Assembly: GCF_001551835.1 (NCBI RefSeq)
Contig: NZ_LODL01000040.1
Coordinates: forward strand, 235,382-299,381
Direction of reading: 5' to 3'
DNA length: 64,000 nucleotides
Source of the DNA: Dechloromonas denitrificans
Lineage (GTDB): Bacteria; Pseudomonadota; Gammaproteobacteria; Burkholderiales; Rhodocyclaceae
Below the pieces are notes generated by a model that saw only the letters and a list, made by a program, of their open reading frames with translations, was not told the origin of the DNA and searched no databases. Below are positions 25,403 through 34,719 of the stretch, in pieces. Made by a program: the position numbers and the translations under genes. How positions within the stretch are numbered: position 1 is the stretch's first letter; the number at the start of each line of letters is the position of its first letter.

Positions 25403-25900
25403 TCAGGCGAAAACGATCTTCAGCAGGGCCAGTGAGAGCAATGTGTAGCCGGCAGCAACAAGGTCGTCGGCCATCACGCCGAAGCCGTTCTTGACGTGCT
25501 GGTCGAAGTAGCGGGCCGGTTGCGGCTTGGTGATGTCGAAATAGCGGAAGAGCGCGAAGGCGGTCAGTTGCCAGAAGAAGGTGGCTGGCGTCAGCAGCAG
25601 GATCAACCAGAAAGGGACGATTTCATCCCAGACGATGCTGCCGTGGTCCGGGTCGCCGATGGCGCGGCCGGTGACGTCGATGACCCAGATGCCGAGCAGG
25701 TAGGCGGCGGTGAACACCGCCAAAAGGGCAAAATCCGAAAAGTAGGGGTGAAAGAGCAGGAAGCTGCCCCAGGCGAACAGCGTACCGAAAGTGCCGGGCG
25801 CCTTCGGGGCAAGGCCGCTGCCGCAGCCGAGGGCCAGGAAATGGGCCGGGCTGGCGAGCAGGAATTTCAGGCTGGGCGTGGTGCGCGCTTGTTCAGGCAA
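25403..25900 (-). CDS. pgpA: Phosphatidylglycerophosphatase A
   Basis: Dephosphorylates phosphatidylglycerol phosphate in the inner membrane. The 165-residue protein has four hydrophobic segments and the PgpA motifs GSGLAPKAPGTFGTL (near 28-42), DPDHGSIVWDE (near 83-93, acidic metal site) and FRYFDITKPQPAR (near 118-130). The start is a TTG that overlaps the thiL stop by eight bases, giving translational coupling; thiL-pgpA is a common arrangement. No ATG lies nearby. Confidence 0.92.
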   Translation of the reverse strand: MPEQARTTPSLKFLLASPAHFLALGCGSGLAPKAPGTFGTLFAWGSFLLFHPYFSDFALLAVFTAAYLLGIWVIDVTGRAIGDPDHGSIVWDEIVPFWLILLLTPATFFWQLTAFALFRYFDITKPQPARYFDQHVKNGFGVMADDLVAAGYTLLSLALLKIVFA

Positions 25901-26861
25901 AGTGGTCGAAGCCCTTGCAGTCGAATTCGACCAGCTTGCCGTCCGGGTCGAAAACGGTGACCTCGCCGGCCGGGCCGGCAGTCATTTCGCCGATGCACCA
26001 CAGCGGCAGTTCCAGTTCGGCGGCGATGCGGCTGATGGCGAGGCTCTGTGGGCCGGGGGCGGTGAAGCACAATTCGTAGTCGTCGCCGCCGGTCAACTGG
26101 CATTCAAGGGCCATTTTGCGCAGCACGGCGTCGTAGCTGTCGCCCTTCGGCAGGTGCGGCAACTGGACGAGCTTGACGGCAGCGGCGCAGCCCGAACGTT
26201 CGGCAATGTGGCCGAGGTCGGCGAGCAGGCCGTCGGAAACGTCGATCGCCGCACTGGCGATGCCGTTCAGTGCGAGACCGAGGGCGATGCGCGGCCGCGG
26301 CTTTTCGAGGGCGCCGACGCACAGCCGCGGCCATGGCTCGGGCAGCTTGATCTTGCCCTGCAGATGGGCGAGGCCGAGGCTGGCCAGACCGGGGCGGCCG
26401 GAGACCCAGATCTGGTCGCCCGGCTTGGCGCCATCGCGACGCAGCGCCTGGCCGGGCTCGACTTCACCGAGGGCGGTGATGCACAGGTTGAGCGGGCCGC
26501 GCGTCGTGTCGCCGCCAACGACATCGACGCAGTATTCGGCGGCGCAGGCGAAGAAGCCTTCGGCGAATTTTGCTATCCACGCCTCGTCGACCGCCGGCAT
26601 GGCGCCGGCCAGCGTCACCCAGCGCGGCTGGGCGCCCATCGCGGCGAGGTCGGACAGATTGACGGCGAGGGCCTTCCAGCCGAGGTTCCTGGGATCGGTG
26701 TCGGGCAGGAAATGGGTGCCGGCGACCAGCATGTCGGTGGTGACGGCGAGTTGCTTGCCGGGCGACGGCTGGAGCAGGGCGCAGTCGTCGCCGGGGCCGA
26801 GCACGGCCGATGGGGTGGGCCGGGCGAAGTACTTGTCGATCAGCGCAAACTCACCGGCCAT
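25893..26861 (-). CDS. thiL: Thiamine-monophosphate kinase
   Basis: Last step of thiamine diphosphate synthesis. The 322-residue protein is a PurM-like enzyme with the N-terminal GEFALIDKYF, the metal/ATP-binding GPGDDCALL near 22-30, TTDMLVAGTHF near 40, VVGGDTTRGP near 115, and GGDDYELCF near 260. It starts with ATG four bases after the nusB stop, and ends overlapping pgpA. The order ribH-nusB-thiL-pgpA is widely conserved in proteobacteria. Confidence 0.95.
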   Translation of the reverse strand: MAGEFALIDKYFARPTPSAVLGPGDDCALLQPSPGKQLAVTTDMLVAGTHFLPDTDPRNLGWKALAVNLSDLAAMGAQPRWVTLAGAMPAVDEAWIAKFAEGFFACAAEYCVDVVGGDTTRGPLNLCITALGEVEPGQALRRDGAKPGDQIWVSGRPGLASLGLAHLQGKIKLPEPWPRLCVGALEKPRPRIALGLALNGIASAAIDVSDGLLADLGHIAERSGCAAAVKLVQLPHLPKGDSYDAVLRKMALECQLTGGDDYELCFTAPGPQSLAISRIAAELELPLWCIGEMTAGPAGEVTVFDPDGKLVEFDCKGFDHFA

Positions 26862-26865
26862 CGTT

Positions 26866-27354
26866 TCAGCGGGCCTTCTTCTTGGCGGCGACTTCGTCGG
26901 CGCGGACGCTGGCGGCGACCTTGTCGAGCACGCCATTGACGTACTTGTGGCCGTCGGTGCCACCGAAGGCCTTGGCCAGTTCGATCGCCTCGTTGATGAT
27001 GACGCGGTACGGCGTTTCGGGATGATGGTTCATCTCGAAGCAGCCCATCATCAGCACGCAGGCTTCGATCGGCGACAGTTCGCTGAACGGCCGGTCGAGG
27101 TGGGCGGTGATCTGCGAAACGAGCGCTTCGCGCTGGGCGATGACGCCGCGCAGCGTGCCGACGAAGAATTCGCGGTCGGCCTTGGCGAAGCCTTCCATTT
27201 CCGGGGCGTAGGCTTCGATGGCGGCTTCATCGGCACCGCCGACGCGCCACTGGTAGAGGCCCTGCAGGATGAATTCGCGGGAACGGCGGCGGGCCGACTT
27301 GGGCGGCGCCTTCGGTTCTTCCGGATGTTCGGTGTCGCTGAGGAATGTGGTCAT
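26866..27354 (-). CDS. nusB: Transcription antitermination factor NusB
   Basis: RNA-binding factor that, with NusE (S10), promotes antitermination on rRNA operons. The 162-residue protein has a basic Pro-rich N-terminal tail, then the all-helical NusB fold with [15 protein letters not shown] near 24-38, the helix [14 protein letters not shown], and [17 protein letters not shown], which are diagnostic. A Lys-rich tail (AAKKKAR) ends it. Its ATG overlaps the ribH stop (ATGA). Confidence 0.95.
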   Translation of the reverse strand: MTTFLSDTEHPEEPKAPPKSARRRSREFILQGLYQWRVGGADEAAIEAYAPEMEGFAKADREFFVGTLRGVIAQREALVSQITAHLDRPFSELSPIEACVLMMGCFEMNHHPETPYRVIINEAIELAKAFGGTDGHKYVNGVLDKVAASVRADEVAAKKKAR

Positions 27355-27824
27355 TGGAGCAGGGCTTTCTGAAGATTGGCCATCTCGACGGCGGCCTGGG
27401 CGCAGTCGGCGCCCTTGGGTTGCATGCGGACTTCGGCCTGCTCGTCGGTGTCGCAGGTCAGGATGCCGTTGGCGATCGGCACGCCGGTATCGAGCTGGAC
27501 TTCCATGATGGCGCGGCAGGCGTCGTTGGAGACGACTTCGAAGTGGTAGGTGTCGCCGCGAATGACCGCGCCGAGGGCGACCAGCGCATCGAAGCTGCCG
27601 CTCTGCGCCATCGTCTGCAGCACCAGCGGCACTTCCAGCGCGCCGGGCACGTTGGCGATGGTCATGTCGGCATCGGCGACGCCGAGGCGTTTCAGTTCGG
27701 CGACGCACGACGAGAGCAGGCCTTCGCAGACCGGCAGGTTGAAGCGGGCCATCACGATGCCGACTTTGAGGCCGGCGCCGTTCAGGTTGTTGTCGTATTC
27801 AAAGATATTGTCGAAACGGGCCAT
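27351..27824 (-). CDS. ribH: 6,7-dimethyl-8-ribityllumazine synthase
   Basis: Condenses the pyrimidine ribityl compound with dihydroxybutanone phosphate, the penultimate riboflavin step. At 157 residues it is of standard size. Landmarks are [13 protein letters not shown] near 25-37, VPGALEVPL near 59, [14 protein letters not shown] near 84-97 (the catalytic His is in this stretch) and [10 protein letters not shown] near 117. It lies directly behind ribB(A), which makes one of its substrates. Confidence 0.95.
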   Translation of the reverse strand: MARFDNIFEYDNNLNGAGLKVGIVMARFNLPVCEGLLSSCVAELKRLGVADADMTIANVPGALEVPLVLQTMAQSGSFDALVALGAVIRGDTYHFEVVSNDACRAIMEVQLDTGVPIANGILTCDTDEQAEVRMQPKGADCAQAAVEMANLQKALLQ

Positions 27825-27827
27825 GGT

Positions 27828-28946
27828 TTAGAGCTCGGAAGGGGAGGTGACGAAACCGGTGACTTCGAGATCGAAGCCGGTCATGGAAGGCATCTTGCGC
27901 GGGCTGGAAAGCAGGCGCATCTTGCTGACGCCGAGGTCGCGCAGGATCTGGGCGCCGATGCCGTAGGTACGCGGATCCCACTTGAGCGGCGCGCTCGGCG
28001 CCGTGCCGGTCAGCCGGGAGAGCAGGGCTTCGCCGTCTTCCGGGCGGTGCATGAGGACGATGACGCCGTGGCCGTGCTTGGCCAGCGCCGCCTGGGCCTG
28101 GTCGATGGAAAAGGCCTGGCGCTTGCTGGCCGGGTCGAGGAAATCGAGCACCGAGAGCGGCTCATGGACGCGGACCAGGGTTTCGCAGCCGGCCGGGATC
28201 GTGCCCTTGACCAGGGCGAGGTGAGTGGCACCGCTGGCGCGGTCGACATAGGCGTGTAGCGTGAATTCGCCGTGGGCGGTCTGCACCGGCTTGCTGGTGA
28301 CGCGCTCGACCAGGGTTTCGGAGGCGGCGCGGTAGTGGATCAGGTCGGCGATGGTGCCGATCTTCAGGCCGTGTTCCTTGGCAAACTCGATCAGTTCCGG
28401 CAGGCGGGCCATCGTGCCGTCGTCGTTCATGATTTCGCAGATCACCGAGGACGGTTCCAGACCGGCCATGCCGGCCAGGTCGCAGCCGGCTTCGGTGTGG
28501 CCGGCACGGACCAGGACGCCGCCTTCGCGGGCAGTGATCGGGAAGACGTGGCCGGGCTGCACGATGTCATCGATGGTCGTGGCCTTGGCGACGGCGACCT
28601 GGATGGTGCGGGCGCGGTCGGCGGCCGAGATGCCGGTGGTGACGCCTTCGGCGGCCTCGATCGAGACGGTGAAGGCGGTGCCGTACTGGGTCTTGTTGTT
28701 GCGCGCCATCTGGGTCAGGCCGAGCTTCTTGCAGCGCGCTTCGGTCAGCGTCAGGCAGATCAGGCCACGGCCGTGCTTGGCCATGAAATTGATCGCTTCC
28801 GGCGTGATGTGCTCGGCGGCCATGACGAGGTCGCCCTCGTTTTCGCGGTCTTCTTCATCGACCAGGATGACCATGCGGCCGGCCTTCAGTTCGGTGACGA
28901 TTTCGGCAGTGCAGGCAATGGCGGGATGGGGGGGCATGAGGTTCAT
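27828..28946 (-). CDS. ribB: 3,4-dihydroxy-2-butanone-4-phosphate synthase with degenerate GTP cyclohydrolase II domain
   Basis: A 372-residue riboflavin-synthesis enzyme. The N-terminal RibB domain (about 1-205) is intact: [17 protein letters not shown], the [10 protein letters not shown] region, and [14 protein letters not shown]. The C-terminal part (about 210-370) has the RibA fold ([15 protein letters not shown]) but lacks the zinc-binding GSxRCDCG cysteines and the RQEGRGIGL motif, which reads [13 protein letters not shown] here. So only the synthase activity is expected, as in so-called RibBX proteins, and a separate ribA should exist elsewhere. No FMN riboswitch fits the approximately 94 bases upstream. 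Confidence 0.92.
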   Translation of the reverse strand: MNLMPPHPAIACTAEIVTELKAGRMVILVDEEDRENEGDLVMAAEHITPEAINFMAKHGRGLICLTLTEARCKKLGLTQMARNNKTQYGTAFTVSIEAAEGVTTGISAADRARTIQVAVAKATTIDDIVQPGHVFPITAREGGVLVRAGHTEAGCDLAGMAGLEPSSVICEIMNDDGTMARLPELIEFAKEHGLKIGTIADLIHYRAASETLVERVTSKPVQTAHGEFTLHAYVDRASGATHLALVKGTIPAGCETLVRVHEPLSVLDFLDPASKRQAFSIDQAQAALAKHGHGVIVLMHRPEDGEALLSRLTGTAPSAPLKWDPRTYGIGAQILRDLGVSKMRLLSSPRKMPSMTGFDLEVTGFVTSPSEL

Positions 28947-29040
28947 GGAAGAGCAAAAAGGGGGCTGCTATTTTCGCAGAAACAGCCAGCTAGCACATGA
29001 CTTTAACGAGGTGCCGGGCCGCTGCCGGCTGGGCGGCGGA

Positions 29041-29634
29041 TCAGGGTTGGTAGGCCTCGACCTGAATGCGCAGGCGGACTTCGTCGCCGATGAAGGGCAG
29101 GCCGTTGTTCAGGCCGAATTCGGAACGGCGCAATACGCCGCTGGCGTCGGCGCCGCAGCCATACTTGCGGTTGGCGAGATTGAGGCCGCATTTGAAGCGG
29201 CTGATGTCGAGGCGCATCGGCCGAATCTGGCCGAGCATGGCGAGCGTGCCTTCGACGGCGACCGGGCGCTCCTGTTCGAAGATGAAGCGCTGGCTGCGGA
29301 AGAGCAGGTTGGGGAAGGCCTGCGTGTTGAACCAGTCTTCACCGCGCAGCACTTCGTCGCGCAGCGCGAAGCCGGTATCGAGCGAACTGGCGTCGATGGT
29401 GATATCGATGCTGCCGCTGCGGCTTTCCGGATCGAAGCGGATGCTGCCCGAACTGCGGTTGAACTGGCCGCGCTGGGTCGAAAAGCCGAGGTGGTCGATT
29501 TCGAAGCCGGCATAGGTATGGGCCGGGTCAATTTCGTAGTCGGCGGCCAGTGCCGGCCAACTCAGGCCGAGCAGCAACGCGGCGCAGGGCAGTCCGGCGG
29601 TCGACGGGCGAAAAAGGCCAAAAAGGGCGGGCAT
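29041..29634 (-). CDS. YceI-family periplasmic protein
   Basis: A 197-residue secreted protein with a Sec signal (about 1-31, ending LAADYEIDP). The YceI lipocalin-like barrel shows the typical AHTYAGFEIDHLGFS, GSIDITIDASSLDTG and EDWFNTQAFP. YceI proteins bind polyisoprenoid lipids in a central tunnel; the physiological role is unsettled, with osmotic and base-induced expression known in E. coli. The ATG at 29634 was chosen for its complete signal; longer readings run toward the divergent gene at 29696. ribB follows 94 bases downstream in the same direction. Confidence 0.9.
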   Translation of the reverse strand: MPALFGLFRPSTAGLPCAALLLGLSWPALAADYEIDPAHTYAGFEIDHLGFSTQRGQFNRSSGSIRFDPESRSGSIDITIDASSLDTGFALRDEVLRGEDWFNTQAFPNLLFRSQRFIFEQERPVAVEGTLAMLGQIRPMRLDISRFKCGLNLANRKYGCGADASGVLRRSEFGLNNGLPFIGDEVRLRIQVEAYQP

Positions 29635-29681
29635 GCTGCTCTGACCTGCGGGCGGGGCGCGCCGTTCCCGATGTTTTTCGG

Positions 29682-29687
29682 TAGCAT
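29682..29687 (+). promoter_or_regulatory. -10-like box just upstream of the SpeE-like gene
   Basis: TAGCAT ends eight bases before the ATG at 29696 and there is no Shine-Dalgarno sequence. It is the weakest of the four leaderless-type starts in the window. Confidence 0.3.
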
Positions 29688-29695
29688 GCCTGCCC

Positions 29696-31195
29696 ATGCG
29701 GCATGCCCTCCTCTTTTCCGTCTTCGTCATTGCCTCCTGCGGCCTGGCCTACGAGCTGATCGCCGGCGCGCTGTCGTCCTACCTGCTCGGCGACTCGGTG
29801 ACGCAGTTCTCGACGGTGATTGGCACCTACCTGTTCGCGATGGGCGCCGGCTCCTGGCTGTCGAAATACGTGACGCGCGACCTGATCGGCCGCTTCATCC
29901 AGATCGAGCTGATGGTCGGCTTGCTCGGCGGCTTTTCGGCGGCCGGGCTATTCCTCGTCTTCACCTGGCTGGCCGGGCCGTTCAAGCTGATCCTCTATCT
30001 CGCGGTGTTCGGGGTCGGCGTCCTGGTCGGCCTGGAAATCCCGCTGGTCATGCGTATCCTGAAGCGCGACCTCGATTTCAAGGACCTGGTGTCACAGGTG
30101 CTGACCTTTGACTACCTCGGCGCGCTGGTCGTCTCCATCCTCTTTCCGCTGATCCTGGCGCCGCATCTCGGCATGGTGCGGACCGGCCTGTTGTTCGGTA
30201 TTTTGAACGTGGCGGTGGCGCTGTGGGCGCTGCACCTGTTCCGCGACCAGTTGCCGGGCCGGCGCTGGCTGGCGGTGCAAAGCTGGACGGTGTTCGGCCT
30301 GCTCGTCGCCGGTTTTGCCGGGGCCGGCCAACTGACGACACTGGCCGAGGCTCATCTCTATGCCGATGAAATCGTCTACGCCGAAACGACGCCTTACCAG
30401 CGTATCGTCGTCACCCGCTGGCGCGACGACCTGCGGCTGTTCCTGAACAACAACCTGCAGTTTTCGGCGCACGATGAGTACCGCTACCACGAAGCACTGG
30501 TCCATCCCGGCCTGGCCAGCCTGCCGGGGGCGCGCAACGTGCTGGTGCTGGGCGGCGGCGACGGCCTGGCGGTGCGCGAAATCCTGAAATACCCGCAGGT
30601 CGAGACGGTGACGCTGGTCGATCTCGATCCGGCGATGACCGAACTGTTCGCCACGGCGCCGCCGCTGGTGGCCCTGAACCAGGGCGCGTTGAAGTCGCCG
30701 AAGGTCAAGGTGGTCAATGCCGATGCCGTGCAATGGCTGGAGCAGAGTCGCGACTATTTCGACTTCGTCGTCATCGACTTTCCTGATCCGGCCAATTTCG
30801 CCCTCGGCAAGCTCTACACCTCGGCTTTCTACCGCCTGCTGGAAAAGCGCCTGTCGGCACACGGCCGGCTGGTCGTCCAGTCCACGTCGCCGCTCTACGC
30901 CCGGCAGTCCTTCTGGTGCGTCGTGACGACGCTGGAGGATGTCGGTTTCAAGACGGCGCCCTATCATGCGCTGGTGCCGTCCTTCGGCGAGTGGGGCTTC
31001 ATCATCGCCGGCCGGCAGGATTTCACGATGCTGGCGGTCGACCCGCAAAAAACCCGGTTTTTGACGCCGGAGACGCTGCCCGGCCTGTTCGCCTTCCCGG
31101 CCGATATGGCCCGCCTGCCGGCTGAGGTGAACCGGCTGAACAACCAGGTGCTGGTTCGCTACTTCGAGGCCGAGTGGCGCAAGGTTATTCGCTGA
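29696..31195 (+). CDS. Membrane-bound spermidine-synthase-like (polyamine aminopropyltransferase family) protein
   Basis: A 499-residue protein. About seven membrane helices fill residues 1-210 (first: FSVFVIASCGLAYELIAGAL) and a SpeE-like Rossmann methyltransferase-fold domain fills about 230-480. The nucleotide-binding loop LGGGDGLAVREIL is near 282 and VTLVDLDPAM near 304. The catalytic region reads VIDFPDPANFALG, where soluble spermidine synthases have DxxDPxGP, so the Asp pattern is only partly kept. Substrate is unknown. In many genomes such genes sit beside DUF350 and DUF4178 genes; here that module is 18 kb to the left. The end overlaps the convergent GGDEF/EAL gene by 11 bases. Confidence 0.87.
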   Translation: MRHALLFSVFVIASCGLAYELIAGALSSYLLGDSVTQFSTVIGTYLFAMGAGSWLSKYVTRDLIGRFIQIELMVGLLGGFSAAGLFLVFTWLAGPFKLILYLAVFGVGVLVGLEIPLVMRILKRDLDFKDLVSQVLTFDYLGALVVSILFPLILAPHLGMVRTGLLFGILNVAVALWALHLFRDQLPGRRWLAVQSWTVFGLLVAGFAGAGQLTTLAEAHLYADEIVYAETTPYQRIVVTRWRDDLRLFLNNNLQFSAHDEYRYHEALVHPGLASLPGARNVLVLGGGDGLAVREILKYPQVETVTLVDLDPAMTELFATAPPLVALNQGALKSPKVKVVNADAVQWLEQSRDYFDFVVIDFPDPANFALGKLYTSAFYRLLEKRLSAHGRLVVQSTSPLYARQSFWCVVTTLEDVGFKTAPYHALVPSFGEWGFIIAGRQDFTMLAVDPQKTRFLTPETLPGLFAFPADMARLPAEVNRLNNQVLVRYFEAEWRKVIR

Positions 31196-32939
31196 CGCCC
31201 TGCTGCGCCTGCAGGTAGGCGATGATTTCGGCGAAGGGGAGCGGCTTGCTGTACAGGTAGCCCTGCAGGTAATCGCAGCCCAGGCGCGACAGGAACTCGC
31301 TCTGCATCGCCGTCTCGACGCCTTCGGCGACCAGTTCCAGGCCGAGGTTGTGGCCGAGGGCGATGATCGCGGCGCAGATCGAGGCATCGTTGGCATCGGT
31401 CTCGATGTCGAGCACGAAGGAACGGTCGAGCTTCAGGCGCTTGATCGGCAGGTGCTTCAGGTAGGCGAGCGACGAGTGGCCGGTGCCGAAATCGTCGATC
31501 GCCAGCTCGATGCCCATGCCGGCCAACTGATCGAGAATATCGAGCGTCACTTCCGGGTTCTGCATCGCCGTGCTTTCGGTGATTTCCAGCTCGATCGCAT
31601 CCGGCGTCAGTTCGTAGCAGGCCAGCGCGCCGCGGACCAGTAGCAGCAGGTTTTCGTGGCGCAGTTGCTGGGCCGAGATGTTGATCGCGACGCGGACGCC
31701 GGCGATGCCGCGCTGTCGCATGTCGTGGATCAAGCGGCAGCTTTCCCAGATCACCCAGTCGCCGAGCGGCTGGATCAGGCCGGTTTCCTCGGCGATCGGG
31801 ATGAAACGGAGCGGCGAGACCGCGCCAAAAACTGGCGAAGTCCAGCGCAACAGCGCCTCCAGCCCGACGACCCTGCCGTTCTTGGTCGAGATTTGCGGCT
31901 GAAAATGCAGCGCGAACTGACAGGTCTCTGGCAGGCCGATCGAGGCGATCGCCTGGCGCAGTGCGTTTTCCATCTGCAGCCGCTCGCCGGCCGACTCGTT
32001 CATCCGGCTGGCGTAGAACTGGTGATTGTTGCGGCCGGCATCCTTGGCGTGATACATCGCCGAGTCGGCATTGCGCAGCAGCATGCCGGCATCGACGCCG
32101 TCAGTCGGATAGAGGCTGATGCCGATACTCGGCGTCGTGTATAGCAGATGCTCGTTGACCCGGTAGTTCTCGCCCAGCGCGGTCTGGATCTTGCCGGCGA
32201 CGCGGGCCGCGGTCAGCGACCCTTCGATTTCGGGCAGCACGACGACGAACTCGTCGCCGCCGAGACGGGCGACCAGGTCGCTCGAGCGCACCGATTCGCG
32301 CAGACGGCCGGCGACCTGCTGCAGCAGGGTGTCGCCGATATGGTGGCCGAGCGTGTCGTTGATGTTCTTGAAATTGTCGAGGTCGATCAGCATCAGCGCC
32401 AACTGCCGATTTTCCCGGGCGCAGATGCGCAGCGCGTGCGCCAGTTGCGACTCGAAGGCCAGCCGGTTGGGCAGATGGGTCAGTGCGTCGTGGTAGGCCA
32501 GTTGGGCGAGGCGGTCGGCGGCCTGCTTGCTGGCGCTGATGTCGGTAAAGTTGGCGACGTAATGGCGGACCTGGCCACTCTCGTCGCGCAGCACGGAAAT
32601 GCACAGCCACTTCGGGTAGAGGCTGCCATCCTTGCGCTTGTCCCAGATTTCGCCTTCCCAGAAATCGTACTGGGAGAGGCCTTCCCACATCGCTGCGTAG
32701 AACTCCGGCCCGGCATTGCCTGAGGACAGGATCTTCGGGTTCTGGCCGAGGACTTCGTCGGCGCCATAGCCGGTCAACCGGGTAAAGGCGGCATTGACGG
32801 CGATGATCCGGTTTTCGCCGTCGGAGACCAGCACCGCCTCGTGGCTTTGCTCGTAGGCTCGCCACAGGATCTCCATCGACAGCTTGACGCTGCCGAGGGG
32901 AGATTCCGGCGGATCGGCCGGGGTGCTGTCCTGTGTCAT
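31185..32939 (-). CDS. PAS-GGDEF-EAL cyclic-di-GMP signalling protein
   Basis: A 584-residue cytoplasmic protein with no membrane segment. A PAS domain (about 25-140, with WRAYEQSHEAVLVSD and a PAC tail) is followed by GGDEF (about 150-310, intact RLGGDEF) and EAL (about 335-575). The EAL motifs are present: EALLRW, ITESTAM, DDFGTGHSSL and the Lys/Glu residues toward LVAEGVE. Both cyclase and phosphodiesterase activities are possible; the balance is probably set by the PAS ligand or redox state. The N-terminus is Pro/Ser-rich. It is followed 15 bases on by an unrelated gene boundary with ychF upstream in the same direction. Confidence 0.93.
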   Translation of the reverse strand: MTQDSTPADPPESPLGSVKLSMEILWRAYEQSHEAVLVSDGENRIIAVNAAFTRLTGYGADEVLGQNPKILSSGNAGPEFYAAMWEGLSQYDFWEGEIWDKRKDGSLYPKWLCISVLRDESGQVRHYVANFTDISASKQAADRLAQLAYHDALTHLPNRLAFESQLAHALRICARENRQLALMLIDLDNFKNINDTLGHHIGDTLLQQVAGRLRESVRSSDLVARLGGDEFVVVLPEIEGSLTAARVAGKIQTALGENYRVNEHLLYTTPSIGISLYPTDGVDAGMLLRNADSAMYHAKDAGRNNHQFYASRMNESAGERLQMENALRQAIASIGLPETCQFALHFQPQISTKNGRVVGLEALLRWTSPVFGAVSPLRFIPIAEETGLIQPLGDWVIWESCRLIHDMRQRGIAGVRVAINISAQQLRHENLLLLVRGALACYELTPDAIELEITESTAMQNPEVTLDILDQLAGMGIELAIDDFGTGHSSLAYLKHLPIKRLKLDRSFVLDIETDANDASICAAIIALGHNLGLELVAEGVETAMQSEFLSRLGCDYLQGYLYSKPLPFAEIIAYLQAQQGVSE

Positions 32940-32954
32940 GCCCGAAAAGCTTGG

Positions 32955-34046
32955 CTAGACGTTGAACAGGAAGTTGAGGACATCGCCGTCCTTGACGACA
33001 TATTCCTTGCCTTCGGCGCGCATCTTGCCGGCTTCCTTGGCACCGGCTTCGCCCTTGTAGGTGATGAAGTCGTCGAAAGCGATGGTCTGGGCGCGGATGA
33101 AGCCGCGTTCGAAGTCGGTGTGGATGACGCCGGCCGCCTGCGGCGCGGTGTCGCCCTGGTGGATGGTCCAGGCGCGCACTTCCTTGACGCCAGCGGTGAA
33201 GTAGGTGGCCAGGCCGAGCAGCTTGTAGCCGGCATGGATCAGGCGGTCGAGGCCGGGTTCTTCGAGGCCGAGGTCGGCCAGGAACATCTGCTTTTCCTCG
33301 TCGTCGAGGTCGGCGATTTCAGCTTCGATGGCGGCGCAGACCGAGACGACTTCGGCCTTCTCGGTGGCGGCATGGGCGCGCACGGCGTCGAGCAGCGGGT
33401 TGTTCTCGAAGCCGTTCTCGGCGACGTTGGCGACGTACAGCACCGGCTTGCCGGTGATCAGGCAGAAAGGCTTGAGCAGGGCCAATTCTTCCTTGGAGAG
33501 GTCGAGGCCACGCACGGCCTTGGCCTGGTCGAGCTGGGCAAAGCACTTTTCGAGGACGGCGACCAGCGCCTTGGCATCCTTGTCGCCGGAGTTGGCCGGG
33601 CGACGGTAACGGTTGAGCGCCTTTTCGACGGAGGCCATGTCGGCCAGCGCCAGTTCGGTATCGATGACTTCGATGTCGCGGATCGGATCGACGCCGCCGG
33701 CGACGTGGATCACGTTGTCGTCGGAGAAACAGCGCACGACATGCACGATGGCATCGGTTTCGCGGATGTTGGCCAGGAACTGGTTGCCCAGGCCTTCGCC
33801 CTTCGAGGCGCCGGCGACCAGGCCGGCGATGTCGACGAATTCGACGATGGCTGGCTGCATTTTCTGCGGCTTGACGATTTCAGCCAACTGGGCCATCCGC
33901 TTGTCCGGCACTTCGACGATGCCGACGTTCGGCTCGATGGTGCAGAACGGGTAGTTTTCCGCCGCGATGCCCGACTTGGTCAGGGCGTTGAACAGGGTGG
34001 ATTTGCCGACGTTGGGCAGGCCGACGATGCCGCATTTGAGAGACAT
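32955..34046 (-). CDS. ychF: Ribosome-binding ATPase YchF
   Basis: Obg-related P-loop ATPase, 363 residues, cytoplasmic. [14 protein letters not shown] (near 8-21) is the Walker [18 protein letters not shown] (near 73-89) is the switch region with the YchF-typical sequence. The G4 element reads NVAEN instead of NKxD, consistent with preference for ATP over GTP. A coiled-coil insertion (about 125-200) and a C-terminal TGS domain (about 280-363, ending [10 protein letters not shown]) complete it. It lies 25 bases after pth; the order pth-ychF is conserved in many proteobacteria. Confidence 0.96.
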   Translation of the reverse strand: MSLKCGIVGLPNVGKSTLFNALTKSGIAAENYPFCTIEPNVGIVEVPDKRMAQLAEIVKPQKMQPAIVEFVDIAGLVAGASKGEGLGNQFLANIRETDAIVHVVRCFSDDNVIHVAGGVDPIRDIEVIDTELALADMASVEKALNRYRRPANSGDKDAKALVAVLEKCFAQLDQAKAVRGLDLSKEELALLKPFCLITGKPVLYVANVAENGFENNPLLDAVRAHAATEKAEVVSVCAAIEAEIADLDDEEKQMFLADLGLEEPGLDRLIHAGYKLLGLATYFTAGVKEVRAWTIHQGDTAPQAAGVIHTDFERGFIRAQTIAFDDFITYKGEAGAKEAGKMRAEGKEYVVKDGDVLNFLFNV

Positions 34047-34071
34047 GGATTTTTTCCTAGGGTTTTGCCAA

Positions 34072-34650
34072 CTAAACGGCTTTGCCGTGCAACTGTTGTT
34101 GGGCGCCGGTGAAGTCGCCGGCAGCAAGTTTCGGCCAGGCCAGCAGGCAGCGGGCGAGGGCGTGTTCGATATCCGGCAACTCTTCCTTGCGCGGCTGGTG
34201 CAGCACGAAATCGACGACCTGTTGGGACAGGCCGAGCGTCCGCGGGTGGCCGATGCCGAGGCGCAGGCGCCAGAAATCCGGTGTGCCGAGCTTGGCCTGG
34301 ATATCCTTCAGGCCGTTGTGGCCACCATTGCCGCCGCCCTGCTTGAGGCGGATGCCGCCGGGTGGCAGGTCGAGTTCGTCGTGAATGACGAGGATCTCCT
34401 CGGCCGGAATCTTGTAGAAATTGGCCAGGGCCGCGACCGCCTGCCCGGAACGGTTCATGAAGGTAGTCGGTTCGAGCAGCCAGGTTTCGCCGGCGCGCGC
34501 CGCCTTGCCAAAAAACTTGGCCTGCGGGGCGAGCGAGGTCTTCAGCTTGTCGGCCAGCTGGTCGACGAACCAGAAGCCGACATTGTGCCGGGTGGTTTCG
34601 TATTCGGGGCCGGGGTTGCCGAGGCCGACGATGAGGCGGGGTGGGTTCAT
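34072..34650 (-). CDS. pth: Peptidyl-tRNA hydrolase
   Basis: Releases tRNA from prematurely dropped peptidyl-tRNA. The 192-residue enzyme has [18 protein letters not shown] (near 10-27, containing the catalytic His), NRSGQAV (near 67), HDELDLPPG (near 93) and the [10 protein letters not shown] loop (near 109). It is slightly extended at the C-terminus by an Ala/Gln-rich stretch. It lies between rplY and ychF in the same direction. Confidence 0.96.
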   Translation of the reverse strand: MNPPRLIVGLGNPGPEYETTRHNVGFWFVDQLADKLKTSLAPQAKFFGKAARAGETWLLEPTTFMNRSGQAVAALANFYKIPAEEILVIHDELDLPPGGIRLKQGGGNGGHNGLKDIQAKLGTPDFWRLRLGIGHPRTLGLSQQVVDFVLHQPRKEELPDIEHALARCLLAWPKLAAGDFTGAQQQLHGKAV

Positions 34651-34719
34651 GGCGATAAGTGCGAAAAGGCCGCCGGCGGCAAAATGCCAGCGGCGGCCAA
34701 TGCAGCGGAGTGCCCGAAA

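Noticed and set aside
25791..26939. A 382-codon plus-strand open frame opposite thiL
   Set aside because: thiL on the minus strand is certain from its GGDDYEL and GPGDD motifs; the plus frame is a low-complexity shadow.
26862..27354. Possible thiamine (TPP) riboswitch ahead of thiL
   Set aside because: thiL begins four bases after nusB inside an operon, leaving no untranslated leader.
28947..29040. Possible FMN riboswitch ahead of ribB(A)
   Set aside because: The gap to yceI is only about 94 bases and none of the conserved FMN-element segments is visible.
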